A stretch of 64,000 nucleotides of DNA from Endotrypanum monterogeii (Eukaryota; Euglenozoa; Kinetoplastea; Trypanosomatida; Trypanosomatidae). The stretch lies in contig CM007324.1 in assembly GCA_000333855.2 (NCBI GenBank), positions 97,591-161,590 on the forward strand, written 5' to 3'. How positions within the stretch are numbered: the first letter of the stretch is position 1; the number at the start of each line of letters is the position of its first letter. The notes below the pieces were generated by a model. The model saw only the letters and a program-made list of their open reading frames with translations, did not search any database and had not been told where the DNA came from. Position numbers and translations under genes: made by a program. Positions 9,841 to 20,513 of this stretch are shown one piece after another.

Positions 9841-10602
9841 CCACACCGCCTAAACACCCCCCTCCCCGCGCGGACGATATGCCCAGGCACCCCACCCCAC
9901 AAAGGCCTACCCACACCCCACCCTCAAAAAAAAACACCCACCCACCCCCGCCGCGCGCGCGCCTTCCCCACGCCATGCCGGCCGCCCACCCGGGCAACAC
10001 CCTGCCGGGCCCTCCATAAACCCAGGGCGGCACACGCCCACTGATGATACCATGCCAGCAGCCTCCGCAGCACGCACCAATTGTAAACAGACATTTTGTT
10101 CCACACAACCCCCTGTTTTCCCCCAATTCTGTCGCAAAAGGTGCCGGGGAGGGGAAGGGCCCCAGGTCTCAGCAAACGCCAAAGACGAGAACCCCAACCA
10201 AAACAACAAGCCCCCAGGACCCAACGCGCCACCAAACCCCCCGGAAGCAGGACCCCACACGCGCACACAGACATACACAAAAGCCCATCCGCAGAAGTAA
10301 ATCCTGGAAATAAAAGTTTGACGGGGAACCCAAACCGAGCGCAACCCCATGCATCAGCGGGTTTGAGATCACAAAGGCGGAAACTGTAAAATTTTTCAAC
10401 GACTATTTTCTCAGTTGATTTTGAAGCCTTTTGTAGAAACCAATTCGAAGCAGCCCATGCGCTCCCTACTAACCCCAAAGTTGACACAGGTGACCCCACC
10501 CCCGAAATAAAAAGACGTCTGCTAACGAGCCTGGTTAGCATGCCACAGTGCCAATATGTTCGTAAAGCCTGTGGGACGCAGTTGTCCAGACAAAAAAAAA
10601 AA
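9841..10602. repeat. T-poor left flank; possible arm of a diverged inverted repeat
   Basis: Strong strand bias: positions 9841-9960 have only six T in 120 bases and 10201-10260 have none. Read on the minus strand, several short blocks recur in the same order in 15449-16330 on the plus strand: a T-run followed by GTC, CTTTTTATTT, TTTGGCGT, GGGTGTT with CGGGTGGGCGG, and a GGTGTTTTTTTTT block. Spacings are roughly kept. The matches are short and found by eye, so homology is tentative. Confidence 0.35.
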
Positions 10603-13600
10603 TAAACGTCTCATACCGACAATCCCAAATTGAAGAATACCCAACAACCCAGACATGAAATCGGTGGGCTGCAGTAAAAAGTTCAACTGAGAAACATGAC
10701 CGTATCAAAGACGCTGCAGCCTTCTGAATTTACGCAACGTAGCCCCCTCATAGCGCAGCTAAAACGGTTCTTACTTATCACGGTATTCCTTTTTTTTTCT
10801 GATAAACCAGAGATGATCCTCACCTTCAGATTTCTATAAAGGGTGAAGTTGTAGCATCGAAGACGGGGAGGAATGAGGTTCAATGGAAACAGTACCGTGA
10901 GCTTTGCTTTGCTGGAAATAGATGTCCGTGAACTTTTAAACCCGAGCCACCACACCCGCAAGGAGCCCCAACTAATGACAACTAAAAGGGTATATAATCA
11001 GTATACGGCAATTCCCTTTTGTTTGCACGATCGCTCATTTCAAAAGTCTTCACCGCGTCTTTCTTACAACTAGAAGCCGCTCACCGGGGAGAGCTTCCGG
11101 CAACACCAACTATTACCGTGCAGCTTTCCACATTTTGCACCCCAGGGAGCGACGGGGGTATCCCAAAAGAATGGGGAAAACCCGCCACACCGCGGCAAGC
11201 AGGCGGTAATAAACCCAAGGCCGGCAACACGCAAACCGAGAATGTCCCCACCGCCGGATAATAAAGGACCCCAGGCTCACCCTCGCGGAATTCGAAAAAG
11301 GCAGTGCAGGTGCGACCCCGAAGGCCCGTCAAACACCAAGGGGCAGCGAGCAAAACACGTTCCCACAAACCCAGAGGCAGCAACCTAATGGCGCGAATTC
11401 CAGGAGACCAACAAGGAAAGCACCCAAAGAATCCACCCAGAACTTCTTCCAATACATCATGGCCGGAAAATGCCTGGAAGCCGTTGGGCCACAAAAACCC
11501 ACTGCCGTCCCCCTGTCCTTAGAAACCCCCCCCCTCCGCAGCAACAGGGATCCAATGAGAAGCGCGCCACCATTCTCCGTGTTGAAATTGGTTTCCTAAA
11601 CAGTGTGACAAGCAGCTTTGGCAGGGAACAACATGACAATTTTTTCGGTGGGGTTTTGGGCCTCGGCAACTGCTGATTTCCACATGTGGATGCGGCCAAC
11701 CTGGAAATGATGAGGTGGGATGGAGAAGGTTTTCAAACGAGTTCTACACAACAAAAAAATGCTTGGAGGGCTCGAGTTCTCAACCTCGACACGTCCGGGA
11801 ATGGAAATTTCTGTCTCTTTTCTGGAATAATATCTGCCTCTTAAAAGTTAGCTACATTTCTATAAGGCACACCGTTTTCAAAGGCTCCCACGTGCTGTTC
11901 GGCAAATCCTTCGAAAACCAGACCCCGCAACCGATAACACTTACGAAATAAAAACACAACCCTTCCCTCAAGACGTGTAATTTAAAATCAAGCGCGGCCG
12001 AATGCATGATGGGGCTTTCGGCTGCTCTGCCATTTTTTCCGTTCCGTGCATCCACATTCAAATAGCAGCAACTATCAATCATAAAAAGTTGGTTTCGTAT
12101 AGCACCTTAGAGTTTTGAAGGCTCCAACCGCGTGGTCCAGGTAGCAAACTGAGTGGCCAGGAAAAAGTATGATAAGCATTCCTTTACAGAAGGGGCAATG
12201 GGGAAGCAATTGGGTGTTGGGAAGCGGGTGCTGCCACACCCCGCTGTGCCACGCAATGGAGCAGAATGGAAAACACAACCTGAAACCAGCTGGTGGTTTG
12301 ATACATGCATTTTTTGTTTTTCCTGACACAATCCGAAATCATACTAGCCACGCGGCAGTCCTGTACAAGAAGCGCTCGCAACATGTAAGTGAAAGGGACC
12401 CCAAAGGAGCTTGTACACGAGAAAAAACCACCCCCGTAAAGAACACCTGCCAAGGAAATAGCTGACCGATAACAACATTAGGATTTCACTGATATAAACC
12501 AGAAAGGTATTAGAAAAAGAGTCAAAAAAAAGCCGAACAACTTGATCTTGTGCTGCCTGAATTTGATCTGTTTTTTTTTTTAATAGGGTCAATAAAAAGC
12601 CGGCGTATGACTGATATCCATATGGACTGTGAGGGTTTTTTCAAGTGTAAACAAACAAACAACAAAATTGCAATCACTTCCGGTTGTGGATGGTGCGGAA
12701 CGGGCAATTTGTGATTATACTTAAAGAAGCAGCTAGATCCAAATATACGTTAAAACCCCTTAATTCGTTGAAAGGGTGTGGTTCGGCGATGCGGTAGGAG
12801 GAGCCTGGCTACCCCGCCGGGTAAAAACACCGCGGCCAAAGAGCCGCCAGGGAAGCAACGCTCCCGCGCGTGTTATAAATATATATTGCAACACTACTGC
12901 CACACGCATGCTCGAGTAAATATGAAAACATAATTGATATAAAACTCGTCTTCGACAATGAAAGATAACGTTGAGTATGAAAAATGATCGCGGGAGCCAC
13001 ACCACCAGCCACAAACCCCCAGGATTGCAGTGACGTTTGGCCGGCCATTCAAGAAGGATTAGGCCCAGATGATGCCAAAACCCGGGTCGGGGTGCGGTTG
13101 GCTTGGGGTGGGCCGTGCGGCTCCGGCTGCGGGGAGCGGGGCGTGCAGGTAATCCAAAAATATGGAACCACACCGAGCAAGAACCAGAAACGAAAGTCTT
13201 CCGAGAATTTACGTATGGAGTGTGTCTGGATGACCATGTTTTGTGCTCGCAGCAACTGAAACAGCATCCGTCAGGAAATGCACACCAGCCGCCCCACGGT
13301 CGACCCAGAATTCTGGGGAGTTGTTGCTGTATATTGGATTCCCCCTTCACGTTTTGCAGTTTTCAATTTTTTCCCTGTCTTGGGCGTATGTATCTAGATA
13401 CATCATGGTTTGGTAAAGACATATCCGAGAAAAGTGCATCGGGGCATGCTTAACCCCTTTCCCCGAACAAAGCCTCCCGGTGGCAAACATCCCTTGCCGG
13501 CGCGGGCTTATCGGCGCCAGTGGGCCCGTTTTGGAATTGGTTAGCGGACAAAAAAATAGAGAAATGGCCTGGGACTACCGGGGTGAGGAAATTCAATCGA

Positions 13601-13911
13601 ACCAAGCTTAGTTCATATTCGATGAAAGAAGAGCAAGTATTATCTAATTCTCGACCAAAATAGGCCCCTGAAAGTTCTTTCACAACCAAGCAGGGTTCTG
13701 GTAAAATGGGGGTCGTTTTTATACCTCTCACATATATTTTTTTTTCAAATGTGAATTACTACGGGGGACTCTCTTGCCGTCGCCTTCTCCCCTCACTATC
13801 CTCCTCTCTGGGGCGGTCTCGCTTTCTTCTTTGCGTCGACGAAGAGAGGGTCCTGGGAGGAACTACCTCCTCGCGACGAGCAGCTTTCCGGGCATGTAAG
13901 CAATTTTCGGG

Positions 13912-14343
13912 CTAACTATCACGTGCCCTCCTCAACGGCACCCTTTTCCTCGGTGAGTGTGAAGCTAAAGCAGGAAAAGATAATCTAGAAGCCGAGGCAG
14001 GAAGAGATAATCGAGAAGCCAGAGCGGGAAGAGAGTCACGGCCCTGATCGCGCGGGGATGGCGGCGGCGCTGGGGAAAGTAGGCGTTCGGGTTCGGGAGG
14101 GAGTGGGTCGGGGAGGTGGAACACCCCCAAAAGGAACAAAGATAACTTCACACTGAAGCCGATGTCTTCAAAGGGCACGTCGTCGATCCTGTATTTTGTC
14201 CGGGGATCGCACAGTCCAGGGCAGTACATTGGGTGCTCCGGGGTCTCCTCGTACCGATGGTTACCCCTCACAAGTGTTTGCATGTATTTCGGTGTGATAA
14301 CGAAGGGATTCTGCAGTAATGAGTAATTTACTCTGATTAACAT
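13912..14343 (-). CDS. Doubtful ORF of 143 residues with a 9-residue tandem repeat
   Basis: The N-terminal 75 residues look more protein-like than other ORFs in the strand-switch core (for example HRYEETPEHPMYCPGLCDP, then a hydrophobic VKLSLFLLGVF). The C-terminal part encodes three copies of a 9-residue unit (DSLPALASR, LSLPASASR, LSFPALASH) from a 27-bp tandem repeat. No family recognised. It could be a relic of a gene, a fragment of a mobile element, or chance. Neither a clear splice acceptor nor conserved neighbours support expression. Confidence 0.25.
   Translation of the reverse strand: MLIRVNYSLLQNPFVITPKYMQTLVRGNHRYEETPEHPMYCPGLCDPRTKYRIDDVPFEDIGFSVKLSLFLLGVFHLPDPLPPEPERLLSPAPPPSPRDQGRDSLPALASRLSLPASASRLSFPALASHSPRKRVPLRRARDS
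13961..14041. repeat. 27-bp tandem repeat, three copies
   Basis: Units at 13961-13987, 13988-14014 and 14015-14041 each begin GAAGC and share a purine-rich core (AGGAAGAGATAAT-like). The period is a multiple of three, so it reads as 9-residue repeats on the minus strand. Confidence 0.85.
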
Positions 14344-14561
14344 TAATCAGTATCTCGAGTATTTTCGTCTCGCCGTGCGGTCTGTTTCAGACCACCTGAC
14401 GTATTCCGCGGTGATAGATGGGTTTTCCAGGCGTAAAAAGCAGATGATGAAGAATCTGTGTTTTCATAACGAATGCTGTGGAAAAAAGAAAGTATGAGAA
14501 TGGTGAAAGCTCGAAGCTCTTCTCTACATGTTACCCCCTCCCCTTTCGCAGCTCTTGCTAA

Positions 14562-14852
14562 ATGAGGGTCAAAACAGGTGCGAGCCCACTGCCCTGCCTG
14601 TTACTTCTATTCGCAGCTTTCGCTGGTAGTGTTTCGGGGGTGAGCGCGCAGTCCTTCGGTAGAGGCAGCGACGCGAGTACCTGTTCCTTCTTAATCGTGG
14701 CGCCACCATTCACTATTAGTGTTTGCCTGATTGAAAATTTATTTGAAAATCACAGTATACTCTTCGGGGAAAACCAATGCCTTGAAATTTCTTTTAATCT
14801 TTGGCGTTGGAGTGATCGTATCCAAAGTCAAATCAATAATCTTTTTGTTTGA
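14562..14852 (+). pseudogene. Possible gene relic: signal-peptide-like ORF behind a splice-acceptor-like tract
   Basis: The 96-residue ORF opens with a good signal-peptide pattern (MRVKTGASPLPCLLLLFAAF, ending near SGVSAQS). Just upstream, at 14531-14551, is a pyrimidine tract CCCCCTCCCCTTTCGCAG, ten bases before the ATG. After about residue 45 the sequence turns AT-rich and stops looking like coding DNA of this genome. One reading is the 5' end of a lost surface-protein gene; chance remains quite possible. Confidence 0.25.
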
Positions 14853-15448
14853 GTCATTCCTGGGGGAAGCTTTTCAGCATTTTTTATTTGTGCTTCTTTT
14901 TCTGGTCCACACGGCTTCCACTGCTTGAGGCCAGCGGCGTTTGCTTTTCTCCACACACAGCGGGTATTTTCTAGGAAAAGATAAATACCACCTTCTGTCT
15001 TCGGAAAGCAGTTATTTTCAAGATGTTCCAGTGGGGCGTTTGCATGTCCTATTTCTCGGCTCATTTCTTCTGCTGTTTTCCGTTCCACTCCAGATTTTAC
15101 TACAAACACCTGTAACCGTAGCTCGGGGAAGGGGGTATTTGTGTGTGTGTCAAATGGTTTTGGTAATCTATTGGCGCTGGTAGTTTGATTGAAGGGACGG
15201 GGAAGAAATATTTGCCCGCGCCAACCCCGTTTGTCATCTGGCTGGTTGTGGGGCATCAAATGCTAGCCAGGGTTCTTGAATCTTTTAACTGCCGGTTCCG
15301 TCTGCAAGAAAAGGTGGTTCTCTGAAGAAAGCAGGCGTTATGTTGAGGAAAATCGCCGGAGATGTGGTTTCCGCATTAAAAACTACTAAGCATGCGGTGC
15401 GTGTGATCGAAATGCGGTAAGATCTTTAGAATCCTTTACATGGTAGAG

Positions 15449-16330
15449 TTTTTTTTTTTTGTCGCGAGGTACAGTTATTGCTTTGGATGTGCCTGGGAGA
15501 ATAAAGGCAGAGGGATTCCTTTTTATTTGTGGAGAAATGAAGCAGATCAAAAGCCTAGGTGTTTCTAAGCTAGTCGAAGGGTGAAAAATAAAGTCGTGCA
15601 GCATGCATGCGTGTTTTTTGGGCTTCTTATGGCGAGGGCGGGGAAAAACGGTCGTGGATATTGAAGATCGTTAGGTGGGACGCTGAACTGCGCAGTGCTA
15701 GGAAATGGAAGGGTCTACCCAGGGTAAAAACAAGAAAGGAAATTGGGGGTCTTGCTGGGGTGCGTGGTTTCTTCTAGAGGGCTGGGGGGTCGGTGCCGTT
15801 TCCTCTCAGGAGCCATGCCCCCCGTTATGCTCACCGCTTCTCCGCCCATTTTTGTGGCGCTGTGAAACCAGAGCGAAAAAACTGGGCTCCCAGGGTGACT
15901 TCTAGTTTGTTTAGCTTGTGTCTTCTTAAAGGGGGGTGTTGCGCGGGGCTGGTTTTTATTGTTTCAGCAAATGGTTCGCGGTGTCGCTTTGGCGTGCTGC
16001 CCTATGGTCTCCCTGGCCGTGTGCCGGGGCGGCGGTGTTTGCGTGTTGTTTCTGGTGTCTTCCCCCCAGGGGCCAGGGCCCTCCGTTCCTTCCCCCGCGT
16101 GGGGGGTATGGGGCTATAAAAAGCTGTGGGCGGGGTCTGCGCGCGGCTTCCCCATTCCCCCCGCCAAACCGCCGCGGCGCAGGGGGGGTGTTCGGGTGGG
16201 CGGGCCCGCTAGAAAGATTGTCCCCCCCCGGTTTGTGTGCGGTGTTTTTTTTTTGCCTCCCCCCTGTGGGCGCCGGTTTCGGGCCATGCCCTTCGCCGCG
16301 GGGGGAGGGGGCGGGCCGCTGGCCCCCGCG
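15449..16330. repeat. A-poor, G/T-rich right flank; possible partner arm of the inverted repeat
   Basis: Positions 15961-16080 contain only seven A in 120 bases, the mirror image of the T-poor left flank. Short blocks shared with the reverse complement of 9841-10602 appear in the same order. Long ORFs on both strands here are a by-product of high GC and do not look like proteins. Confidence 0.35.
16182..16204 (+). other. G-quadruplex-forming motif
   Basis: Four G-runs of three or more with loops of five, one and one bases. A second G-rich run follows at about 16297-16315. Seen in sequence; folding is inferred. Confidence 0.6.
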
Positions 16331-16799
16331 CGCACCCAACACCACCCAGTGCCCGCCGGGGACGGCGCACCCCACGCCGAGGCAGGCCGGATCCCGCCCG
16401 AGCCAACGCGCCACGTTCGCGTGGACGCCGCGGCAGCATGGAGTACCCCCCCATCTCCGCTGGTGATGTGGTGGGGGTGTTGGGGGAAAAAAAAGGAGCG
16501 AAACGAACATTAATGTGTGGCGGTGTGTGCTGCATGGTGGCGCCCAACCACCCGCCGACGACGGGGGCAAGATGGGCGAGTGAAATGGACAGGGGCGGTG
16601 GAGGGCCAGGTCGAAGCCCCGAGTAGGGGACGTCATGCGCTGATTTTCTTCCTCCTTTCCCCGCCGTCGCTGCGGATGACCGCCGCGATCAACGCCAAGT
16701 TGGCTACTATGATGAGAATGGGGAGGGGGGCAGAAGGGAAAAATCCTTCTTGGCCGCCTGGGGCGGGACATTGTGGGCACAGCGAGGCAATACACATTC

Positions 16800-18407
16800 C
16801 TATGGGGCCTACTTCTTGGCAGTGCAAACGCTCATATGATATTCCAAGCGTTTCAAAACTTTGAGGTGTTACAGCGAGGCGGCATATGCACTGTGACGTG
16901 TCTCCAGTGTCTTTGCAACCAGGGGGAGAGCCAGTAGCGTTGGTGGTGGCCTTGTTCCCTGGAATACGGCAAGAGACACGTCAACACCCACGACAGCAAG
17001 AGTCATCTTTTTTTCCCCCCTTTTTCCGTATTGGGATGGGTACCGTTGTGCTTCGTCTTCTCTTCAGCTCACACATTTTATTCCATCTCCGCCTCCTGCA
17101 TCCAGACGACACAAAGTCGCACCCCACGTTCCCAGGAAACCCACCGAGCTGAAGCAAGTAGCAACCCGCCTTTGTTTGGCAGATGAGCGCACGCGACGAT
17201 TTCTTTTGTCTCGAGTATACTTCTCTACTGCCCGACTCCGATGCCGCTCTGAGACGCCCCCGCCTTTTTTTTTCACCCATCCACTGGGCTGGAGGGGGAG
17301 GCGGGGGTATCACAGCGTTGCCATAAAAAATAACAGGGCGCGAGTTTGCCTTGGACGATTGTGTGATAGGTCGGGCCGATCTAGAGTGTGCGCACTAGCC
17401 GATGTATTGCTCTACCTCTCTCACACACACAAAAAGCAAAACAAAACAACAGCAACAACATACCCAATAGCGATAGCGAGGGGGCGGGCGGTGTTTCCAC
17501 TTCCCTCCCTTTTTCATGGTATGAGAAATGCCAAGGTCTGGAAGGAGGTAGTCAGCTGAGGCATTCACGAGGCGCAGGGTGTGACGGCGTTGACAGTCAC
17601 GCAATGATGCACGCATTGAGGTTGTTGTGCAGGCGGATGATGTTGTTTTTGGAAATGTACGTGTCGTTTTTTGCTGATCTCCCTTCATCGCATCGCGTTT
17701 GCCACGCGCAAAGGCTGACCCACGACCTTAGCGTCCTCCTTCCCCCTCCCCCCTATGGTGCAACCACGCCATGAGGGAGAGAAGAAGGGTGTAACAGCAA
17801 CCAAACGCAATGCTCAGACGCACGTGCAGGCCCACCTATCAAAAAATAAACACACACACAGACATATATATATATATATATATAGAGGAGCACGGGGCTG
17901 GTGCAATAGGATGGGTGCTTTTATGGCTTGCGATTTCCCGTAAGTGGAAATACGTCTTACACTATCACCGAAATACACCCGCTCACTTCGCAGACTGTTG
18001 CGGCGCGGTCACGTGTGCCTTTGGTCCACTTTGCAAGTCGAGACTTTCCCCTTATTCGTTGGTTGGTGGTGGTGGTGGTGTGTGTGTGTGTGTGTGTGTG
18101 TATGCGACAGGGTGAACCGAGACGTGTGGTGCTACGGCGACAAGCTCGAGGCGTGGAGGACACTGTCAAGGCACCAATCTAGTCAAATGGGCACGACAGG
18201 AGCGAGACACACACGCATGCACACACACTTCTGGAAACGAACGAGCTAATCCTTCTCCGATAAAAAAGGGGGGCACGTGTTGACTTCTGCACTTCTTTTC
18301 CTATCTCCTCCTCCTTCTTCCACATCACACACTTCCTACGACTCCTTCCAAGACAAAGGATAGAGGAAGGGCAAGCGGGGAGGCAAGGGAAGGTTGTGTG
18401 TGTGTGT
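16800..18407. other. Ordinary spacer inside the strand-switch region
   Basis: No gene seen. It contains C-run and T-run stretches, a (TA)n array near 17864-17884, and a (TGG)n(TG)n array at 18061-18102. Composition here resembles the other intergenic spacers rather than the core to its left. Confidence 0.6.
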
Positions 18408-18945
18408 GGGGGGGGGATGACTAGGGGAACAGCACGAAGAAAAAGAATATACCCCTCCCCACCCATCCGCTAAACCCACACCCACATACAGATATATACA
18501 CATACACATACAAGGCTTTCCACATAATAATAATAATAATAAAATATTTGGTTAGTGCCAGTTTTGTTCAGAAAGACGAAACTGTGAAAGAAAAGACATG
18601 GGGAGGGGAGGGGAGGAGGGAACCGTCCAGGGACACATATCCTCCTCCCCCTCACACACACACACAGTCACACGCAAAGGGGTGAAAGCAACAACAGAGC
18701 ATTCGTCCAAACGAAATAATAAAAAAAAAAAATAATAATAATAATAATAATGGGATGATCATATTGTGGAGTGGGTGAGGTGAATAGGGTTTAGGAGGAA
18801 TCTAGTCGCATGGTGGGGGCGCGAGACGTGTGTAGAGGATCGAGGCTGTAAGCAAGCAGGCGAGAAAAAAAAAAAAAAAAAAAAGCGGGTGCCGAAGATG
18901 TAACGTGACACCTGCGGGCCCCCTCCCCCACACCCAGCCCGTGTG
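18408..18945 (+). repeat. Repeat copy A (direct)
   Basis: Runs from the G-run before ATGACTAGGGGAACAGCACG to CCCAGCCCGTGTG. It contains a (TAA)n array near 18523, a second near 18730, and a long A-run near 18866. It is nearly identical to copy C but has fewer ACCCAC units and different homopolymer lengths. It ends directly at the N gap. Confidence 0.9.
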
Positions 18946-18955
18946 NNNNNNNNNN
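18946..18955. other. Assembly gap, 10 N
   Basis: Ten N bases placed exactly at the centre of a perfect inverted repeat (CCCGTGTG on the left, CACACGGG on the right). The true length and content here are unknown. Confidence 0.99.
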
Positions 18956-19250
18956 CACACGGGCTGGGTGTGGGGGAGGGGGCCCGCAGGTGTCACGTTA
19001 CATCTTCGGCACCCGCTTTTTTTTTTTTTTTTTTTCTCGCCTGCTTGCTTACAGCCTCGATCCTCTACACACGTCTCGCGCCCCCACCATGCGACTAGAT
19101 TCCTCCTAAACCCTATTCACCTCACCCACTCCACAATATGATCATCCCATTATTATTATTATTATTATGTGGAAAGCCTTGTATGTGTATGTGTATATAT
19201 CTGTATGTGGGTGTGGGTGTGGGTGTGGGTTTAGCGGATGGGTGGGGGGG
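18956..19250 (-). repeat. Repeat copy B (inverted, internally deleted)
   Basis: Reverse complement of copies A and C, but about 200 bases between the two (TAA)n arrays are missing; the arrays have fused into one (ATT)n run at 19151-19168. Like copy C, it carries four ACCCAC-type units. Its far end forms a hairpin with the start of copy C around a spacer of about 35 bases. Confidence 0.9.
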
Positions 19251-19796
19251 GGGATGACTAGGGGAACAGCACGAAGAAAAAGAATATCCCCCCCCCCACC
19301 CATCCGCTAAACCCACACCCACACCCACACCCACATACAGATATATACACATACACATACAAGGCTTTCCACATAATAATAATAATAATAAAATATTTGG
19401 TTAGTGCCAGTTTTGTTCAGAAAGACGAAACTGTGAAAGAAAAGACATGGGGAGGGGAGGGGAGGGGAGGAGGGAACCGTCCAGGGACACATATCCTCCT
19501 CCCCCTCACACACACACACAGTCACACGCAAAGGGGTGAAAGCAACAACAGAGCATTCGTCCAAACGAAATATAAAAAATAATAATAATAATAATAATAA
19601 TAATGGGATGATCATATTGTGGAGTGGGTGAGGTGAATAGGGTTTAGGAGGAATCTAGTCGCATGGTGGGGGCGCGAGACGTGTGTAGAGGATCGAGGCT
19701 GTAAGCAAGCAGGCGAGAAAAAAAAAAAAAAAAGAGCGGGTGCCGAAGATGTAACGTGACACCTGCGGGCCCCCTCCCCCACACCCAGCCCGTGTG
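19243..19796 (+). repeat. Repeat copy C (direct)
   Basis: Same order of elements as copy A, ending at CCCGTGTG (19796) and then running into unique sequence. Together with A and B it gives a direct-inverted-direct arrangement. No ORF in the unit looks like a protein. Confidence 0.9.
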
Positions 19797-20513
19797 TGCT
19801 GTCGGCTTGCGTTCTACAATCCATGAATCCTCTCCATTTGTTCACATAGACCTTTTTTTGTTTTAATACTTAGCCGTGACCCTCATCCGCAACACACACA
19901 CAGAGACACACAGAAAAAAAAAAAAACTACAAAGATGAAAACAAACATATGTCGGATGCAAAACAAATAAGTACACATCCATGTACCTATACATTATATA
20001 TATATAGTATATACGTGTGTATAAGAGTGGGAGCGAGACTGGTGATAAGCATCCCTCTGGATGTTTACGTAAGGGTAACGTGCAGCACACCACACTGAAG
20101 CCCTCCCTGCAAAAACCAAAAAACACAGTAAAGAAAAAAATGAACAAGAGAGACCCCCCCCTCCACATACACACACACACACACAATTTTTTCTTCACTG
20201 ATACGATAAAAAAAAAAAATAGGAAGGGTTTGTGTAATGGTGTTGCGTTGTTTGATTCCCATTTCTGTTTTTTTTTCTCTTCGTGGGCAGTTGTGCTGCT
20301 TCGAGAAGGGAACATGTGTGTGTGTGTGACTGAGTATGCATGTGGGGTGAGGGAGGAGATCGGCCCCATTTCTCGAGAATTTCCTCACCGCTAAGCCACA
20401 GGTTGACCGTCTTCGGAGCTGTGCTTGAGGACTCTCCCCTCCTCACACGTCCATAATTCTCCTCCTCCATGGCAGCGGCAGTAACCGCTAAACACCACAG
20501 AGCTGCTCGAGGT

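Larger units (their letters stand above)
9665..20513. other. Convergent strand-switch region, almost 11 kb without a convincing gene
   Basis: The plus unit ends at 9664 and the minus unit ends at 20514, so transcription converges here. In trypanosomatids such regions are termination zones, often marked by base J; neither can be seen in sequence. Three parts stand out: a compositionally odd core at about 9.8-16.7 kb; an ordinary microsatellite-bearing spacer at 16.8-18.4 kb; and a triplicated repeat with an N gap at 18408-19796, followed by simple sequence to 20513. I looked for tRNA B boxes, 5S rRNA and minicircle conserved blocks and saw none that hold up. Confidence 0.8.

Noticed and set aside
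13597..13603. TCGAACC, the reverse complement of a tRNA B-box-like GGTTCGA
   Set aside because: The B box does not continue with the needed CC, and no matching A box or cloverleaf arms were found.
15956..16795. Minus-strand ORF of 279 residues in the strand-switch region
   Set aside because: Long only because of high GC and low A; composition is Pro/Gly/Arg with no fold-like pattern, and overlapping ORFs of similar length exist on both strands.
18061..18075. GGTTGGTGG, similar to the kinetoplast minicircle block GGGGTTGGTGTA
   Set aside because: Incomplete match at the edge of a (TGG)n array; no CSB-1 or CSB-2 nearby.
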